Shown piece by piece: positions 1 through 9,177 of a stretch of DNA of 64,000 nucleotides. The stretch comes from SZUA-442 sp051011415. GTDB taxonomy: Bacteria > Actinomycetota > Acidimicrobiia > Spongiisociales > UBA5794. Position numbers and translations under genes: made by a program. The DNA lies in the NCBI GenBank assembly GCA_051011415.1, contig JBPCTY010000060.1:36382-100381 (forward strand), in the 5' to 3' direction. The notes beneath the pieces were generated by a model. The model had not been told where the DNA came from and did no database searches. It saw only the letters and a list, made by a program, of their open reading frames with translations. Position 1 is the stretch's first letter, and each line of letters opens with the position of its first letter.

Positions 1-622
1 CCTCGAAGAACGACATGTCGCCGAACGCCAAGAAGATGACCTCTATCCCTGTGAGGATGAGATATGCATACCACAGCCGCTTTGCGGTCTCCCTGAACCG
101 AGGGGTCAGCCGATCTGGCATCGGCCCGGGAGACTCGGCACGAGCGAGCTGCACCGCACCCATTCCCAACAACGGCAGAATCGCGACGGACAGCACGATG
201 ATTCCCATGCCACCAATCCACTGCGTCAGCGACCTCCAGAACACAACACCTTGACTGAGTTGTCCTGGATCTGGTACCACTGAAGCGCCGGTCGTAGTAA
301 TCCCTGCCGTCGCTTCGAAGATTGCGTCGACGACGTTGGTTATCGAACCGGTGAAGAGATAGGGCAATGCACTGAACAGCGAGATACCGATCCATGCCAG
401 ACCGACAGTTGCGAAACCTTCCCTCGTGCTCAGCTCCCCGGGTCGGTCGTAGATCCTCCAGAGGAGAAAGCCGATGATCGACGTCGTGGCGGCCGCAAGG
501 AGCAGACCGGGTAGATCTGACCACTCCTGGTAGATGAGGCTGACGAGAACCGGGGCGAACATCGACAGCCCGATGGCCCCAATAACGGCTCCGACAACGT
601 GGAGGAGGTGTCTCCAGGACAT
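1..622 (-). CDS. trkH: TrkH-type potassium uptake channel subunit, N-terminal part (cut by window edge)
   Basis: This is the membrane subunit of a Trk/Ktr K+ uptake system; about 207 N-terminal residues lie inside the window and the gene continues past base 1. The ATG is at 622-620, four bases after the trkA stop codon, so the two genes are one transcript. The protein opens with two membrane segments (about residues 8-30 and 38-56) and then shows FEATAGITTTGAS around residues 102-114, the first pore loop with the Thr-x-Gly selectivity residue typical of TrkH/KtrB. A third hydrophobic segment (about 125-150, IGGMGIIVLSVAILPLLG) follows. Family assignment is firm; subtype (TrkH versus KtrB) needs the missing C-terminus. 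Confidence 0.9.
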   Translation of the reverse strand, partial: MSWRHLLHVVGAVIGAIGLSMFAPVLVSLIYQEWSDLPGLLLAAATTSIIGFLLWRIYDRPGELSTREGFATVGLAWIGISLFSALPYLFTGSITNVVDAIFEATAGITTTGASVVPDPGQLSQGVVFWRSLTQWIGGMGIIVLSVAILPLLGMGAVQLARAESPGPMPDRLTPRFRETAKRLWYAYLILTGIEVIFLAFGDMSFFE

Positions 623-626
623 CGCG

Positions 627-1955
627 TCAGCCGGAGAGCTTCTCTGCGGTGGCGATGGCTTCGGGAAGCGCGATCACGATGAGATGATCGCCAGCCTCGA
701 TGGTGGTGTTCCCACGTGGGACAAACGAGTCCGACCCTCGTTGCACCCCTCCAATGATGAGCGAGTGAGGCAATCTCAAGTCGGCGAGCGTCTTCCCGAT
801 CGCCGGGCTCTTCTTCCCGACCTCAAGCTCAATCGCCTCAGCATCGGAGTCGGAGAAGGTGACGACAGAGTGGATGGTTCCGCGGCGCACGAACCGCAAT
901 ATCTCGTTTGCTGCCGACAACCGAGCACTGACGGTTGCATCGATACCGATGCCTGACAGCAGCCCGACCAGATCGGTGTTGGTGAATCTGGCGATGACCT
1001 CGCGTGCACCGAGCGACTTGGCCGCCAGGGCGCTCAATACGTTCTCACTGTCCCACCCCGTGAGCGACATCACCGTGTCTGCTGAGTCAACTCCTTCGGA
1101 CTTCAGGACCTTCACATCGGACGGCTCCCCACACACGGTGATCACCGACGGAAGGGTCTCCGCGATATAGCGGCATCTGTCCATATCGCTATCGATCAGC
1201 GTCGTGTGGATGCCTCGTTCGGAAAGCAGTCGGGCGGTGAGCTTTGCAAGCCTTGTACCTCCAAGCACGATGACCTTCTCTGCTGGTTCGCTCGAGAGCC
1301 CAAGCCACTGGTAGGCGTCCTCCGTGCTGTCTCGCTTGGCCATCATGAGGACATGGTCGCCCGGTTCGAGTGCGGTTGAACCTCTTGCGATGATGGTCTC
1401 GCCGTGGCGGATGACGGCAACAACAAGCCAATCCCAGCCAACAACTGTTTGCCGTAGGTCCATCAGTGTCTTTCCGACGAACGGGGCATTCTGCTCGACA
1501 TGAGCACCGAGAAGCACGAGCTCGCCGTCTGCGAATTCGATCTTTTCCGAAATGTCGCCGCTCGAAGCGAGCTGGTACAGCTCTCTCGCTGCTGCCTCGC
1601 CCGGATCGATCACAAGATCGACACCAAGCGCCTCGACTTCTGCCTTGAGCTGGTCGTCTTCTACGCGTGCAACCTTCCGAGGGATCTTGAGCTTGTTGCC
1701 AGCAGAGCACGCAAGCACATTCACCGCATCTGATGAGCTGACCGCAATGAGAAGATCGGAGCCAGCAAGGCCCGCCTTCTTCAGTGTTTCAGCCGATGCA
1801 CCGTTGCCATTGATGACGAGGCAGTCGATCTCTGTTTGGGCAACCGCGGCGCGCACCGGATCGGACTCGATGACCACCACGTCCTGACCTTCGTACGACA
1901 GCTTCTCCGCAAGATACGAGCCCACTGCACCTGCGCCGATGATGACGATTCGCAT
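627..1955 (-). CDS. trkA: TrkA, cytosolic NAD-binding regulator of K+ uptake
   Basis: A 442-residue protein with the duplicated TrkA layout: RCK_N (1-120), RCK_C (about 140-220), a second RCK_N (about 225-345) and second RCK_C (about 360-440). The first Rossmann motif is IGAGAVG with the acidic end VIESD at about residues 27-31; the second is VLGGTRLA, with LIDSD after it. TrkA binds NAD(H)/ATP and gates the TrkH channel on the inner face of the membrane. The start ATG fits the first glycine motif directly. The TrkH gene follows four bases after the stop, which confirms the partnership. Confidence 0.95.
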   Translation of the reverse strand: MRIVIIGAGAVGSYLAEKLSYEGQDVVVIESDPVRAAVAQTEIDCLVINGNGASAETLKKAGLAGSDLLIAVSSSDAVNVLACSAGNKLKIPRKVARVEDDQLKAEVEALGVDLVIDPGEAAARELYQLASSGDISEKIEFADGELVLLGAHVEQNAPFVGKTLMDLRQTVVGWDWLVVAVIRHGETIIARGSTALEPGDHVLMMAKRDSTEDAYQWLGLSSEPAEKVIVLGGTRLAKLTARLLSERGIHTTLIDSDMDRCRYIAETLPSVITVCGEPSDVKVLKSEGVDSADTVMSLTGWDSENVLSALAAKSLGAREVIARFTNTDLVGLLSGIGIDATVSARLSAANEILRFVRRGTIHSVVTFSDSDAEAIELEVGKKSPAIGKTLADLRLPHSLIIGGVQRGSDSFVPRGNTTIEAGDHLIVIALPEAIATAEKLSG

Positions 1956-2016
1956 ATGAACGCGAGGTTAGACCGGCCCGCAGCAAGAAAGCCGTCAGTC
2001 GCCCACAACGCAACAC

Positions 2017-2040
2017 AGCCGCCGGCTCTCGCCGACGGCT
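2017..2040 (-). terminator. hairpin after hppA, likely transcription terminator
   Basis: On the minus strand, about 30 bases past the hppA stop, two 10-base arms (AGCCGTCGGC and GCCGGCGGCT) can pair around a four-base GAGA loop with one mismatch. A T-rich but interrupted stretch (TGTGTTGCGTTGTG) follows. The position between hppA and trkA suggests it separates or attenuates the two units. Terminator function is inferred from structure only. Confidence 0.5.
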
Positions 2041-2070
2041 GCGTGTGGTATTCCTTCGAGGTTGCTGTGC

Positions 2071-4143
2071 CTAGAGCAGGCCACCAAAGCTTGCGAACGC
2101 CGACGCAAAGATCAGCGACACAATCGTCATGACCTTGATCACGATGTTCATCGCCGGACCAGACGTGTCCTTGAATGGGTCACCGATGGTGTCACCCACG
2201 ACAGCGGCTTTGTGTGCATCCGAGCCCTTGCCACCGAAGGCACCGGACTCAATGAACTTCTTGGCGTTGTCCCATGCTCCACCTGCATTTGCCATGTAGA
2301 TGGCGAGGAGGAAGCCGGAGACCAGCGCACCAGCAAGCAGCCCGCCAAGCATGTCGACGGAGATGAATCCGACGATAAGCGGTAGGGCGACAGCCATCGC
2401 ACCCGGAATGATCATCTCCCGCAGCGACGCCTTGGTCGAGATATCGACACACTTTGCATATTCCGGTACCACGCCCGGTTTACCCTCACGCAACCCTGGG
2501 ATTTCTCTGAACTGGCGCCTGACTTCTTCGATCATCTGGAACGCTGCTCGCCCAACCGCCTGAATGGTCATGGCAGCGAACAGGTAGGGGAACATGCCTC
2601 CGAGGAACAGACCAACCGACACCTTGATGTCGAGAATGCCGAATCCGCTCACGCCTACCGCTTGCGCAAAGGTGAAGAACAAGGCCAGCGCAGTCACTGC
2701 AGCGGATGCAATTGCAAAGCCCTTTGCCACAGCGGCTGTGGTGTTGCCGAGTGCATCGAGCTGGTCTGTTGCTTCTCTCACCTCTGGGGGAAGCTCCGCC
2801 ATCTCTGCGATGCCACCGGCGTTGTCAGCAATCGGACCATACGCGTCGACAGATACGGTGATACCTAGTGTTGCGAGAACACCGATTGCCGCAATCGCAA
2901 CACCGTAGATACCGCCGTCGTCCACGGCCAGGTCACCAGCCCAGTACGCAGCGCCCATGCCGAGTGCAACGACGATGACCGAATAGGCAGCCGAACGCTT
3001 GCCCTCTGCGATACCAGCGAGGGTCACCGTCGCAGGACCGGTTTCCGCCTGACGCGCGATCTCCTTGACGGTCTTGTAGTGATCAGAGGTGTACCACTCG
3101 GAAATCTTGCCAACGATGAGGCCGATCGAAAGACCAACGATCACCGCAATGAAGAATCCCCACGAGTTCTTCACGCCGGCAACGTCGTTGAACATCACCG
3201 GCGTCAGAATCGCCACGCCGACAACGGTCAACCCGGCTGCCGCCCACGTACCAGTGTGGAGCGCTGCCGCGAGGTTGTCGCCCCGTGGCCGAACGAGGAA
3301 CGAGCCAATGATCGATGCGAGCATGCCGATCGAGGCGATCATGAGCGGGTAGAAGATGGTCTGTGGAAGGAAGTCGTTGCCGCTGAACACAATCGCTGCA
3401 AAAGCGATCGGTGCGATCAGCGAACCGACGTAGGACTCGAAGAGGTCTGCACCCATTCCTGCGACGTCACCGACGTTGTCACCAACGTTGTCAGCGATCG
3501 TGGCCGGGTTGCGGGGATCGTCTTCTGGGATACCCGCCTCGACCTTGCCGACCAGATCAGCGCCGACGTCCGCGGCCTTGGTGTAGATACCACCACCGAC
3601 ACGTGCGAAGAGGGCGATCGACGATCCACCGAGACCGATCGCGGTGACAATCTGAACCCAGTTGTCATCTTCGAGCACCTCGCCAAAGAAGTACACACCG
3701 AGCGCAAAACCGAGAAGACCGAGGCCTGCAACGGTGAAGCCCATGACTGCACCGCCGCGGAACGCAACGGGAAGCGCCTTTGCCGTTCCACCCTGACGTG
3801 CGGCTTCCGCCGTTCGTGCGTTTGCGGCTGTCGCAATCCGCATGCCGATAAAGCCGGCGGACGCGGACAGAATCGCACCGAATACGTATGCAACTGCGCC
3901 CCACGGTCGACCCCAATCGAGGAAGACAAGGATGAGCACTGCCATGATCGCGACGAATCCGGCGATCGCCAGATACTCGCGACGCATGAAGGCCATTGAC
4001 CCTTCGCGGATGGCGGACATGAGTTCGACCATCCGGTCGTTTCCGGGCGATGCTGCAACAACCTGTCTGCCGTAGAAGGCAGCGAGGATGAGCGCAGCGA
4101 TACCCATGACAATGGCTACGTAGAGCCACACATCGGCGTTCAC
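2071..4143 (-). CDS. hppA: membrane-bound ion-translocating pyrophosphatase
   Basis: A 690-residue polytopic membrane protein that hydrolyses pyrophosphate and pumps H+ (or Na+) out of the cytoplasm. The diagnostic substrate site is visible around residues 190-245: DVGADLVGK followed by an Asp-rich NVGDNVGDVAGMGADLFE. At about residues 465-475 it reads GNTTAAVAKG; Ala after GNTT is the residue found in K+-dependent members, where K+-independent enzymes have Lys. I chose the GTG at 4143 because AGGAG (4156-4152) lies eight bases ahead of it; a GTG nine bases upstream would sit inside that ribosome binding site. Next to trkA-trkH, a K+ uptake system, which fits a K+-activated pump. Ion specificity cannot be settled by eye. 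Confidence 0.96.
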   Translation of the reverse strand: MNADVWLYVAIVMGIAALILAAFYGRQVVAASPGNDRMVELMSAIREGSMAFMRREYLAIAGFVAIMAVLILVFLDWGRPWGAVAYVFGAILSASAGFIGMRIATAANARTAEAARQGGTAKALPVAFRGGAVMGFTVAGLGLLGFALGVYFFGEVLEDDNWVQIVTAIGLGGSSIALFARVGGGIYTKAADVGADLVGKVEAGIPEDDPRNPATIADNVGDNVGDVAGMGADLFESYVGSLIAPIAFAAIVFSGNDFLPQTIFYPLMIASIGMLASIIGSFLVRPRGDNLAAALHTGTWAAAGLTVVGVAILTPVMFNDVAGVKNSWGFFIAVIVGLSIGLIVGKISEWYTSDHYKTVKEIARQAETGPATVTLAGIAEGKRSAAYSVIVVALGMGAAYWAGDLAVDDGGIYGVAIAAIGVLATLGITVSVDAYGPIADNAGGIAEMAELPPEVREATDQLDALGNTTAAVAKGFAIASAAVTALALFFTFAQAVGVSGFGILDIKVSVGLFLGGMFPYLFAAMTIQAVGRAAFQMIEEVRRQFREIPGLREGKPGVVPEYAKCVDISTKASLREMIIPGAMAVALPLIVGFISVDMLGGLLAGALVSGFLLAIYMANAGGAWDNAKKFIESGAFGGKGSDAHKAAVVGDTIGDPFKDTSGPAMNIVIKVMTIVSLIFASAFASFGGLL

Positions 4144-4249
4144 TAAGACCACTCCTGGTGTTCGGGGGGAGGTTTGAAACCGGCGGCATTATAGGGAATG
4201 TGCGTGATCCGGCGCCTCTCGGATCCGACGCGACGGGTCACTGCGTAGA

Positions 4250-5260
4250 GTGCCGTCCATGCCATGGACACAAAGCCTTCCAAACGGATACGTCGGCTCG
4301 GTCGGCGCACCGACCGACCTCAGCGAGCTTCAAGCCCTCGTCGCGACCGTCGACACGATGCTCGAGGGAACCAGCACAATGACAGTGGACACGCTGGAAA
4401 CCTCCTTCGGAGAGCCCGACTTCGATCGCACGCGACATGTCGCGTTGGTCCACAGCAACGATGGAAAGCTCGTCGGCGCAGCTTGGTTCAACCTCATCCA
4501 ACCATTTGTCGCATCGTTCGCCCCCGGATATGTGCACCCTGACTATGAGGGCCTTGGGATCGGTGGCTCACTCACCGAATGGCTAATCGCCGCAGCGCAC
4601 GCAAACGAGAGCAAGGCACCAGACGACACACGCGTGACGCTGGCTGTTGGGATCCATGACTCGAACGAGCGGGCCAAGCGGCTCTTCAGCGCACGAGGGT
4701 TTGAGGTCGAGCGCTACTTCCTCGAGATGGAGATCGCACTCGGTCAGCCCATCTCCATCCCGCCGCTTGCGGAAGGTCTCACCCTTCGAACGATGTCGCC
4801 AGATGAAGATGTCGACGCTCTCTCCGCAGCAGTGACCGGGTCCTTCAAGGACCACTACGGGTTCACCGAGCGGCCGCCAGAGGTGAGTAACGCCAGGTGG
4901 CGTCAGTGGCGAACAAGCGAGGTCTGGGATGACGATCTGGTGTGGCTGGCTATGGCAGACGACCGAATCGTTGGAGTCAATGTATGCCTTCGCACCCACG
5001 GTGCCCGTGAGGACCAGGGCTACGTTGCATCGCTTGGCGTTTTGCCCGATTGGCGGGGCAAAGGACTGGCCAGGCACTTGTTGACGACGAGTTTCGCCGA
5101 GTATCAATCAAGGGGAATGGACTCTGTGGCGCTTCATGTCGACGCCGACAGCCTCACCGGGGCGACCCGTCTCTATGAGGGAGTTGGAATGCATGAGACT
5201 CAGCGCACGGTCGACTTTCAGCTCGAGATCCGGGCAGGTCGCGACATCACCGTTCGATGA
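4250..5260 (+). CDS. tandem GNAT acetyltransferase, MshD-like
   Basis: A 336-residue protein made of two GNAT folds. In the N-terminal half the acetyl-CoA loop is degenerate (YEGLGIGG, residues about 100-108, with Glu-Gly where Arg/Gln is usual); in the C-terminal half it is intact (WRGKGLARHLL, about residues 265-275, preceded by SLGVLPD). This arrangement of a worn N-terminal and active C-terminal domain is the one seen in mycothiol synthase MshD, which acetylates Cys-GlcN-Ins. The identity as MshD is possible but unproven; the substrate could be another amine. The stop overlaps the next start by four bases (ATGA), so it is co-transcribed with the aminotransferase gene. Confidence 0.7.
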   Translation: MPSMPWTQSLPNGYVGSVGAPTDLSELQALVATVDTMLEGTSTMTVDTLETSFGEPDFDRTRHVALVHSNDGKLVGAAWFNLIQPFVASFAPGYVHPDYEGLGIGGSLTEWLIAAAHANESKAPDDTRVTLAVGIHDSNERAKRLFSARGFEVERYFLEMEIALGQPISIPPLAEGLTLRTMSPDEDVDALSAAVTGSFKDHYGFTERPPEVSNARWRQWRTSEVWDDDLVWLAMADDRIVGVNVCLRTHGAREDQGYVASLGVLPDWRGKGLARHLLTTSFAEYQSRGMDSVALHVDADSLTGATRLYEGVGMHETQRTVDFQLEIRAGRDITVR

Positions 5261-6498
5261 CCGACAGGAGTCAACTGAGCAGCTTCGGCGAGGCCCTCGC
5301 AGCAGACAGCTCGCTGCCGTTCTATCTCCTCGCACATCTCGAGAAGGCATCTGAAGCAACAGATAGTTCGGCAGGGAATCAGCCGTATACATGTCTGTCT
5401 GTCTCCGAGAACAAGCTGATGTGGGATCTCCTTTCCGAGAAGGTGAACACCAACCGCGATGTCCCCATGTCTGCGATGGGATACGGACCAAAGCCTGGTT
5501 CGCCGGAGTTTCGCACCGCGATATCTGACTTCGGATCCGAATTCGTGTGGGGAGTCAATGTTCCTGCAGACGAAATCGTGTCAATCGCGGGGGCCGGCGC
5601 TGCGGTCGAGGCAATCGCAGCAACCCTGTGTGAGCCAGGCGAGGCGATCCTGATACCGACACCAACGTATGCGGTGTATTGGGTCGACATTGAGTCGCGT
5701 TTTGGCGTGAAAGCCGTCGGCGCACCGATGGCCGTCGATGACGACTTCCTTCTATCGGTCGAGCATCTGGAGGCGGCCTATGCCGCCTCTGCCTACCCGG
5801 TCAAGGTTCTCTTGCTCACGACACCGAGCAACCCCCTTGGACGTATCACCGAACCTGAGCGAATCAAGAAGGCTGTCGCATGGGCGCGATCCAAGAATCT
5901 CCATGTGATCATCAATGAGCTGTACGCCCTGTCGACATTCGGTCCAACTGAGTGGGCGTCGGCTGCGTTATACCTCGACCGACTTGCAGACGATGTGCAC
6001 TTGATGTGGGGCTTCAGCAAGGACTTCTCGGTCAGCGGCCTGCGAGCCGGCGTCGTGCACTCCAAGAACCCCGATGTACTCGCAGCACTCGCCCACCATG
6101 CGATATTCAGCGCGGTCTCTGGCGATACGCAACACCTCCTCACGAACATGCTCACCGACCGCAGCTGGTCAGACAGGTACCTCGCTTCAATGCGATCCAG
6201 ACTCTCGGATGCCAGAGCCGGGGTGGAGTCCGCGCTTTCTGCGCACGGCCTACGAGCGGTGGATGGCGACGCAGCGTTGTTTCTCGTCGCAGACCTGCGG
6301 CCTCTGCTTATCGGCAACAGCTGGGAAGGCGAACGAAATCTCTGGCAGCAGATGCTTGACCACGAGAACGTGAACATCACTCCTGGCTCTTCCTGCCGAA
6401 TGCCCGAACCAGGCTTCATGCGCATTTGCTTTGCAACTGCGCCCACACCGGTGGTTGTCGACGCCGTCGACAGAGCGCTCACTTCAGCTGCTCGCTGA
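5257..6498 (+). CDS. PLP-dependent fold-type I aminotransferase, ACC-synthase-like, with Asn in place of the PLP-contacting Asp
   Basis: A 413-residue class I/II aminotransferase. The Schiff-base lysine is K255 in GFSKDFSVSGLRAG, and TTPSNPLGR is the Asn-Pro substrate-binding motif. The overall pattern (SMGYGPKPGSPEFR near residues 70-84, SKDFSVSGLR) resembles 1-aminocyclopropane-1-carboxylate synthase and its bacterial relatives. The odd point is residue 220: the segment reads IINELYALS where the family has (S)DEIYALS, so the Asp that bonds the pyridine nitrogen of PLP is Asn (codon AAT). Tyr223 is kept. The start overlaps the GNAT gene. Reaction and substrate are unknown. Confidence 0.75.
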   Translation: MTDRSQLSSFGEALAADSSLPFYLLAHLEKASEATDSSAGNQPYTCLSVSENKLMWDLLSEKVNTNRDVPMSAMGYGPKPGSPEFRTAISDFGSEFVWGVNVPADEIVSIAGAGAAVEAIAATLCEPGEAILIPTPTYAVYWVDIESRFGVKAVGAPMAVDDDFLLSVEHLEAAYAASAYPVKVLLLTTPSNPLGRITEPERIKKAVAWARSKNLHVIINELYALSTFGPTEWASAALYLDRLADDVHLMWGFSKDFSVSGLRAGVVHSKNPDVLAALAHHAIFSAVSGDTQHLLTNMLTDRSWSDRYLASMRSRLSDARAGVESALSAHGLRAVDGDAALFLVADLRPLLIGNSWEGERNLWQQMLDHENVNITPGSSCRMPEPGFMRICFATAPTPVVVDAVDRALTSAAR

Positions 6499-6540
6499 GG
6501 TACCGCTCGGTTAAGGGACTCGGACCTACACTCCGCGCCG

Positions 6541-7800
6541 ATGGCCAGATTTCGTCGATTCACTGCTCTGTGCGGCGCGCTCGCGATCGTGGTGAGTGCG
6601 TGTTCGACCGCTTCGACTCCCGAATCCACAACTGCAACCTCCTCGACGTCGACGACGCTCCAGGCAGCTGCTGTCGCGTCGACGAGCACGACAACACCTG
6701 CGACAACAACCACCGAACAGCCGATCGATCCGGTCTCCGTTACTGGCGATCTCGACGCGGCCATCGCCGCTGTGCTCAGCAACGCCCTCACGGCGCTCAA
6801 CGACCCCAGAGCTGAATCTGACCTCCCGGAAGTCATGGGTGAACATCACGCAACCGATGTCGGCACCTTCGCATCAACCTACGGCGCTGTAGCCACGATC
6901 GCAGAGCTGGCGGACGGCACACAGGTGGGCGTTGTGCGCCTTGATTCCGATGACGTCGTGCTGATCGCCGACGAAGGCGATGGGTGGCAGGTGGTCGGGA
7001 CACACATGACGTCACTTGATGCTGCGCCCTTCTACGGCGAATCTCCCCGCCGGGTCCTGGTACTCGGAAGCGATGCACGACCCGGGCAGAATCCCCCGGT
7101 CTTCCGCATGGACTCGATACATGTGCTCACCGCTGTTCCGTCCGAAAACACCGGGGCCATCCTCGGCTACCCGCGGGATAGTTGGGTCGATACCGAATAC
7201 GGTTCGATGCGAGTCAATGCCTTGACATCAAGCGGCAGGGGGCCCGATGCGTTGTACTCGTTCTTCACGAACGAGTGGGAAACTCCAGTCGAGGGCTACA
7301 TCCTTACTGGCTTCTCCGGGTTCGAGCGCCTGGTCGACGCAACCCTTGGAAGACTCGAGATCCGTATTCCGATCCCGATCCCGACCCAAGAGTGGTTCGA
7401 TGGGTTCTCGGCAGGTGAACAGCGGCTGAGCGGTCTGCGTACGCTCGACTTCGCTCGCACTCGCAAGCTGATCCCTGGCGGAGACTTCACGCGCTCGTTC
7501 CACCAGGGGATCGTCATGCTTGCGGTGCTCACCATGCTTCAGCGCGGAGAAGTGGAAACGGTGCCGATGTTGCTCGCTGAGCTCTCCAAGTACACAGAAA
7601 CCAACCTTTCCGCATCGGATCTGATCCAGCTCGGTGCAGCGGCGATGGATATGGACATCGGGACCATCACGAACGAGGTTCTCCCTGGTTCGCTCGGGCG
7701 CACAAGCGGAGGTGCATCTGTGGTCTTCCTTGACGGCGGTTGGCAGACCATCGTGCAGGACGTCGTCGACGACGGTATTCGAAACGAATCGAGCGGCTAG
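6541..7800 (+). CDS. LytR-CpsA-Psr (LCP) family lipoprotein
   Basis: A 419-residue exported protein. The signal peptide ends in a lipobox-like VVSAC with Cys21, followed by a Ser/Thr-rich linker (residues 22-65) that would hold the domain away from the membrane. The LCP domain spans about residues 175-380: LGSDARPG, RMDSIHVLTA, the GYPRDSWV segment and LDFARTRKLIPGGDFTRS, which carry the Arg/Asp residues that bind polyprenyl phosphate. LCP enzymes transfer glycan polymers such as arabinogalactan or capsule precursors to peptidoglycan. Its stop shares the bases CTAG (7797-7800) with the stop of the convergent downstream gene. Confidence 0.85.
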   Translation: MARFRRFTALCGALAIVVSACSTASTPESTTATSSTSTTLQAAAVASTSTTTPATTTTEQPIDPVSVTGDLDAAIAAVLSNALTALNDPRAESDLPEVMGEHHATDVGTFASTYGAVATIAELADGTQVGVVRLDSDDVVLIADEGDGWQVVGTHMTSLDAAPFYGESPRRVLVLGSDARPGQNPPVFRMDSIHVLTAVPSENTGAILGYPRDSWVDTEYGSMRVNALTSSGRGPDALYSFFTNEWETPVEGYILTGFSGFERLVDATLGRLEIRIPIPIPTQEWFDGFSAGEQRLSGLRTLDFARTRKLIPGGDFTRSFHQGIVMLAVLTMLQRGEVETVPMLLAELSKYTETNLSASDLIQLGAAAMDMDIGTITNEVLPGSLGRTSGGASVVFLDGGWQTIVQDVVDDGIRNESSG

Positions 7801-9143
7801 ACGACCTCGTAGATATCCCAGTCGCCTGGGACACCCTTGAGTTGGTACGTCCCGAGCAAGTCGTAGGTGATCGACGATCCAACCGTGAGATCCTTCACCG
7901 TGGATGACACCGCAATCCTGCCGTCGGGTGCTCTGTCGATCACACGCGATGCGATGTGCACTCCGATGCCCGCGATGTTATCGCCGGTCAAGGTGATCTC
8001 GCCGGTGTGGATTCCCGCACGAAGCTGGACGTCAAGCGCCCCAACCTCAAAGAGAATCTGCCGGGCTGCATCAATCGCTCTCGCCGGAACGTCAAAGGTT
8101 GCGAGGTGACCATCTCCGGTTGTGAACACCGTCTGCCCGCCAAATCGGCGGACCTGCTGCGCACTGATCTCATTGATCTCGGCGAGCAGATCTGTCCAAC
8201 GCTCATCGCCAAGCTGCGCCGCGGTTTCAGTCGATGCCACGATGTCGGTGAAAAGCACCGTGGCAAGCTTCCTGTCCGACGCAGAGTTCGATGTCTCGCC
8301 CGTGACGAACTCCTCCACGTGGTCAAGCACCGCGTTGAAGTCCCCTGTGTGAAACGGCAGGGTGTCTGCGCCAGGAAGAACGACGAACCGGGCATTGGGA
8401 ATGTTGTCTGCCAGCCACTTGCCGCCAGCAATCCGGTGATAGAACGCGTCCTCCCGGTGGATCACCAGGGTCGGAAGGTCCAACGCCTTGGCCTCTTCTC
8501 GTACATCCTGCCTGAGCACCCAGTCGAGACCGCGGCCCACCGTGCCTGGAGGCATCGTCGATCGCTGGAACTTGAGCCACCACCGCACAAAGCGTGCATC
8601 GTTCGCAACCGATGGGGCAGTGCGTACCAAGAGGATTCCGTCCTGACCGTACGTTGAAACAAAGACGTCCCAGGTCCGCTCCACGATGTCTGGCGGCATA
8701 CCCTCGGGATAGTCGTCTGCGCGCATCGCCCTTGCCTGTGAGTTTGCGAGGACAAGCGACGTCACCCTTTCGGGATGTGCCGCGGCATAGGCGATGCACA
8801 TCAACCCACCTTCGGCGTCCCCGAACAGCACAGCTTCCTCAACACCAACCTCATCAAGAACGCAAGTGATGTCCTCTCGCCATACGTCCATGGTCGGAAG
8901 CTCTGGCGAGGCAATCGGGTCGGAAACGCCGGTCCCTCGCTTGTCCAAGAGAATGACTCTTGAGAAGCTGGCGAGGCGATCGAGATAGCGGGCAGCCGAT
9001 GGCTCATCCCAGAATGTGTCGATATTCGTCGACCATTGCGTGACGAACACCAGATCGGGTGGCCCTTCACCGAAGACCTGATACGCAACAGCTCCCTCTG
9101 GGCCGCGAGCGAACTTCGTCTCAGGTGGCACGGTGGCCTTCAT
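7797..9143 (-). CDS. alpha/beta-hydrolase (apparently inactive) fused to class III adenylate/guanylate cyclase
   Basis: A 448-residue two-domain protein. Residues 1-275 have an alpha/beta-hydrolase fold (LDKRGTGVSD at 67-76). The nucleophile elbow reads GDAEGG, with Ala110 where Gly-x-Ser-x-Gly needs Ser, and the usual Asp-His near the end reads GADTLPF with Thr261 in place of His. Residues about 290-448 are a class III nucleotidyl cyclase: LFTDIVASTE holds the first metal Asp, TTGDGHLATF the second, and VHIASRV the conserved helix. The fusion is common in actinobacteria. I infer a ligand-sensing pseudo-hydrolase driving cyclic nucleotide synthesis in the cytoplasm. Both key positions were read from the codons. 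Confidence 0.88.
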   Translation of the reverse strand: MKATVPPETKFARGPEGAVAYQVFGEGPPDLVFVTQWSTNIDTFWDEPSAARYLDRLASFSRVILLDKRGTGVSDPIASPELPTMDVWREDITCVLDEVGVEEAVLFGDAEGGLMCIAYAAAHPERVTSLVLANSQARAMRADDYPEGMPPDIVERTWDVFVSTYGQDGILLVRTAPSVANDARFVRWWLKFQRSTMPPGTVGRGLDWVLRQDVREEAKALDLPTLVIHREDAFYHRIAGGKWLADNIPNARFVVLPGADTLPFHTGDFNAVLDHVEEFVTGETSNSASDRKLATVLFTDIVASTETAAQLGDERWTDLLAEINEISAQQVRRFGGQTVFTTGDGHLATFDVPARAIDAARQILFEVGALDVQLRAGIHTGEITLTGDNIAGIGVHIASRVIDRAPDGRIAVSSTVKDLTVGSSITYDLLGTYQLKGVPGDWDIYEVV

Positions 9144-9177
9144 GACGCTGAAGCATCACGCGACCCTACTCGCCATC

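Noticed and set aside
3079..3999. 306-codon plus-strand frame opposite hppA
   Set aside because: Antisense shadow of the pyrophosphatase gene; charged, no recognisable domain.
5793..6836. 347-codon minus-strand frame opposite the aminotransferase and LCP genes
   Set aside because: Antisense to two well-supported genes; Ser/Ala/Arg-rich without motifs.
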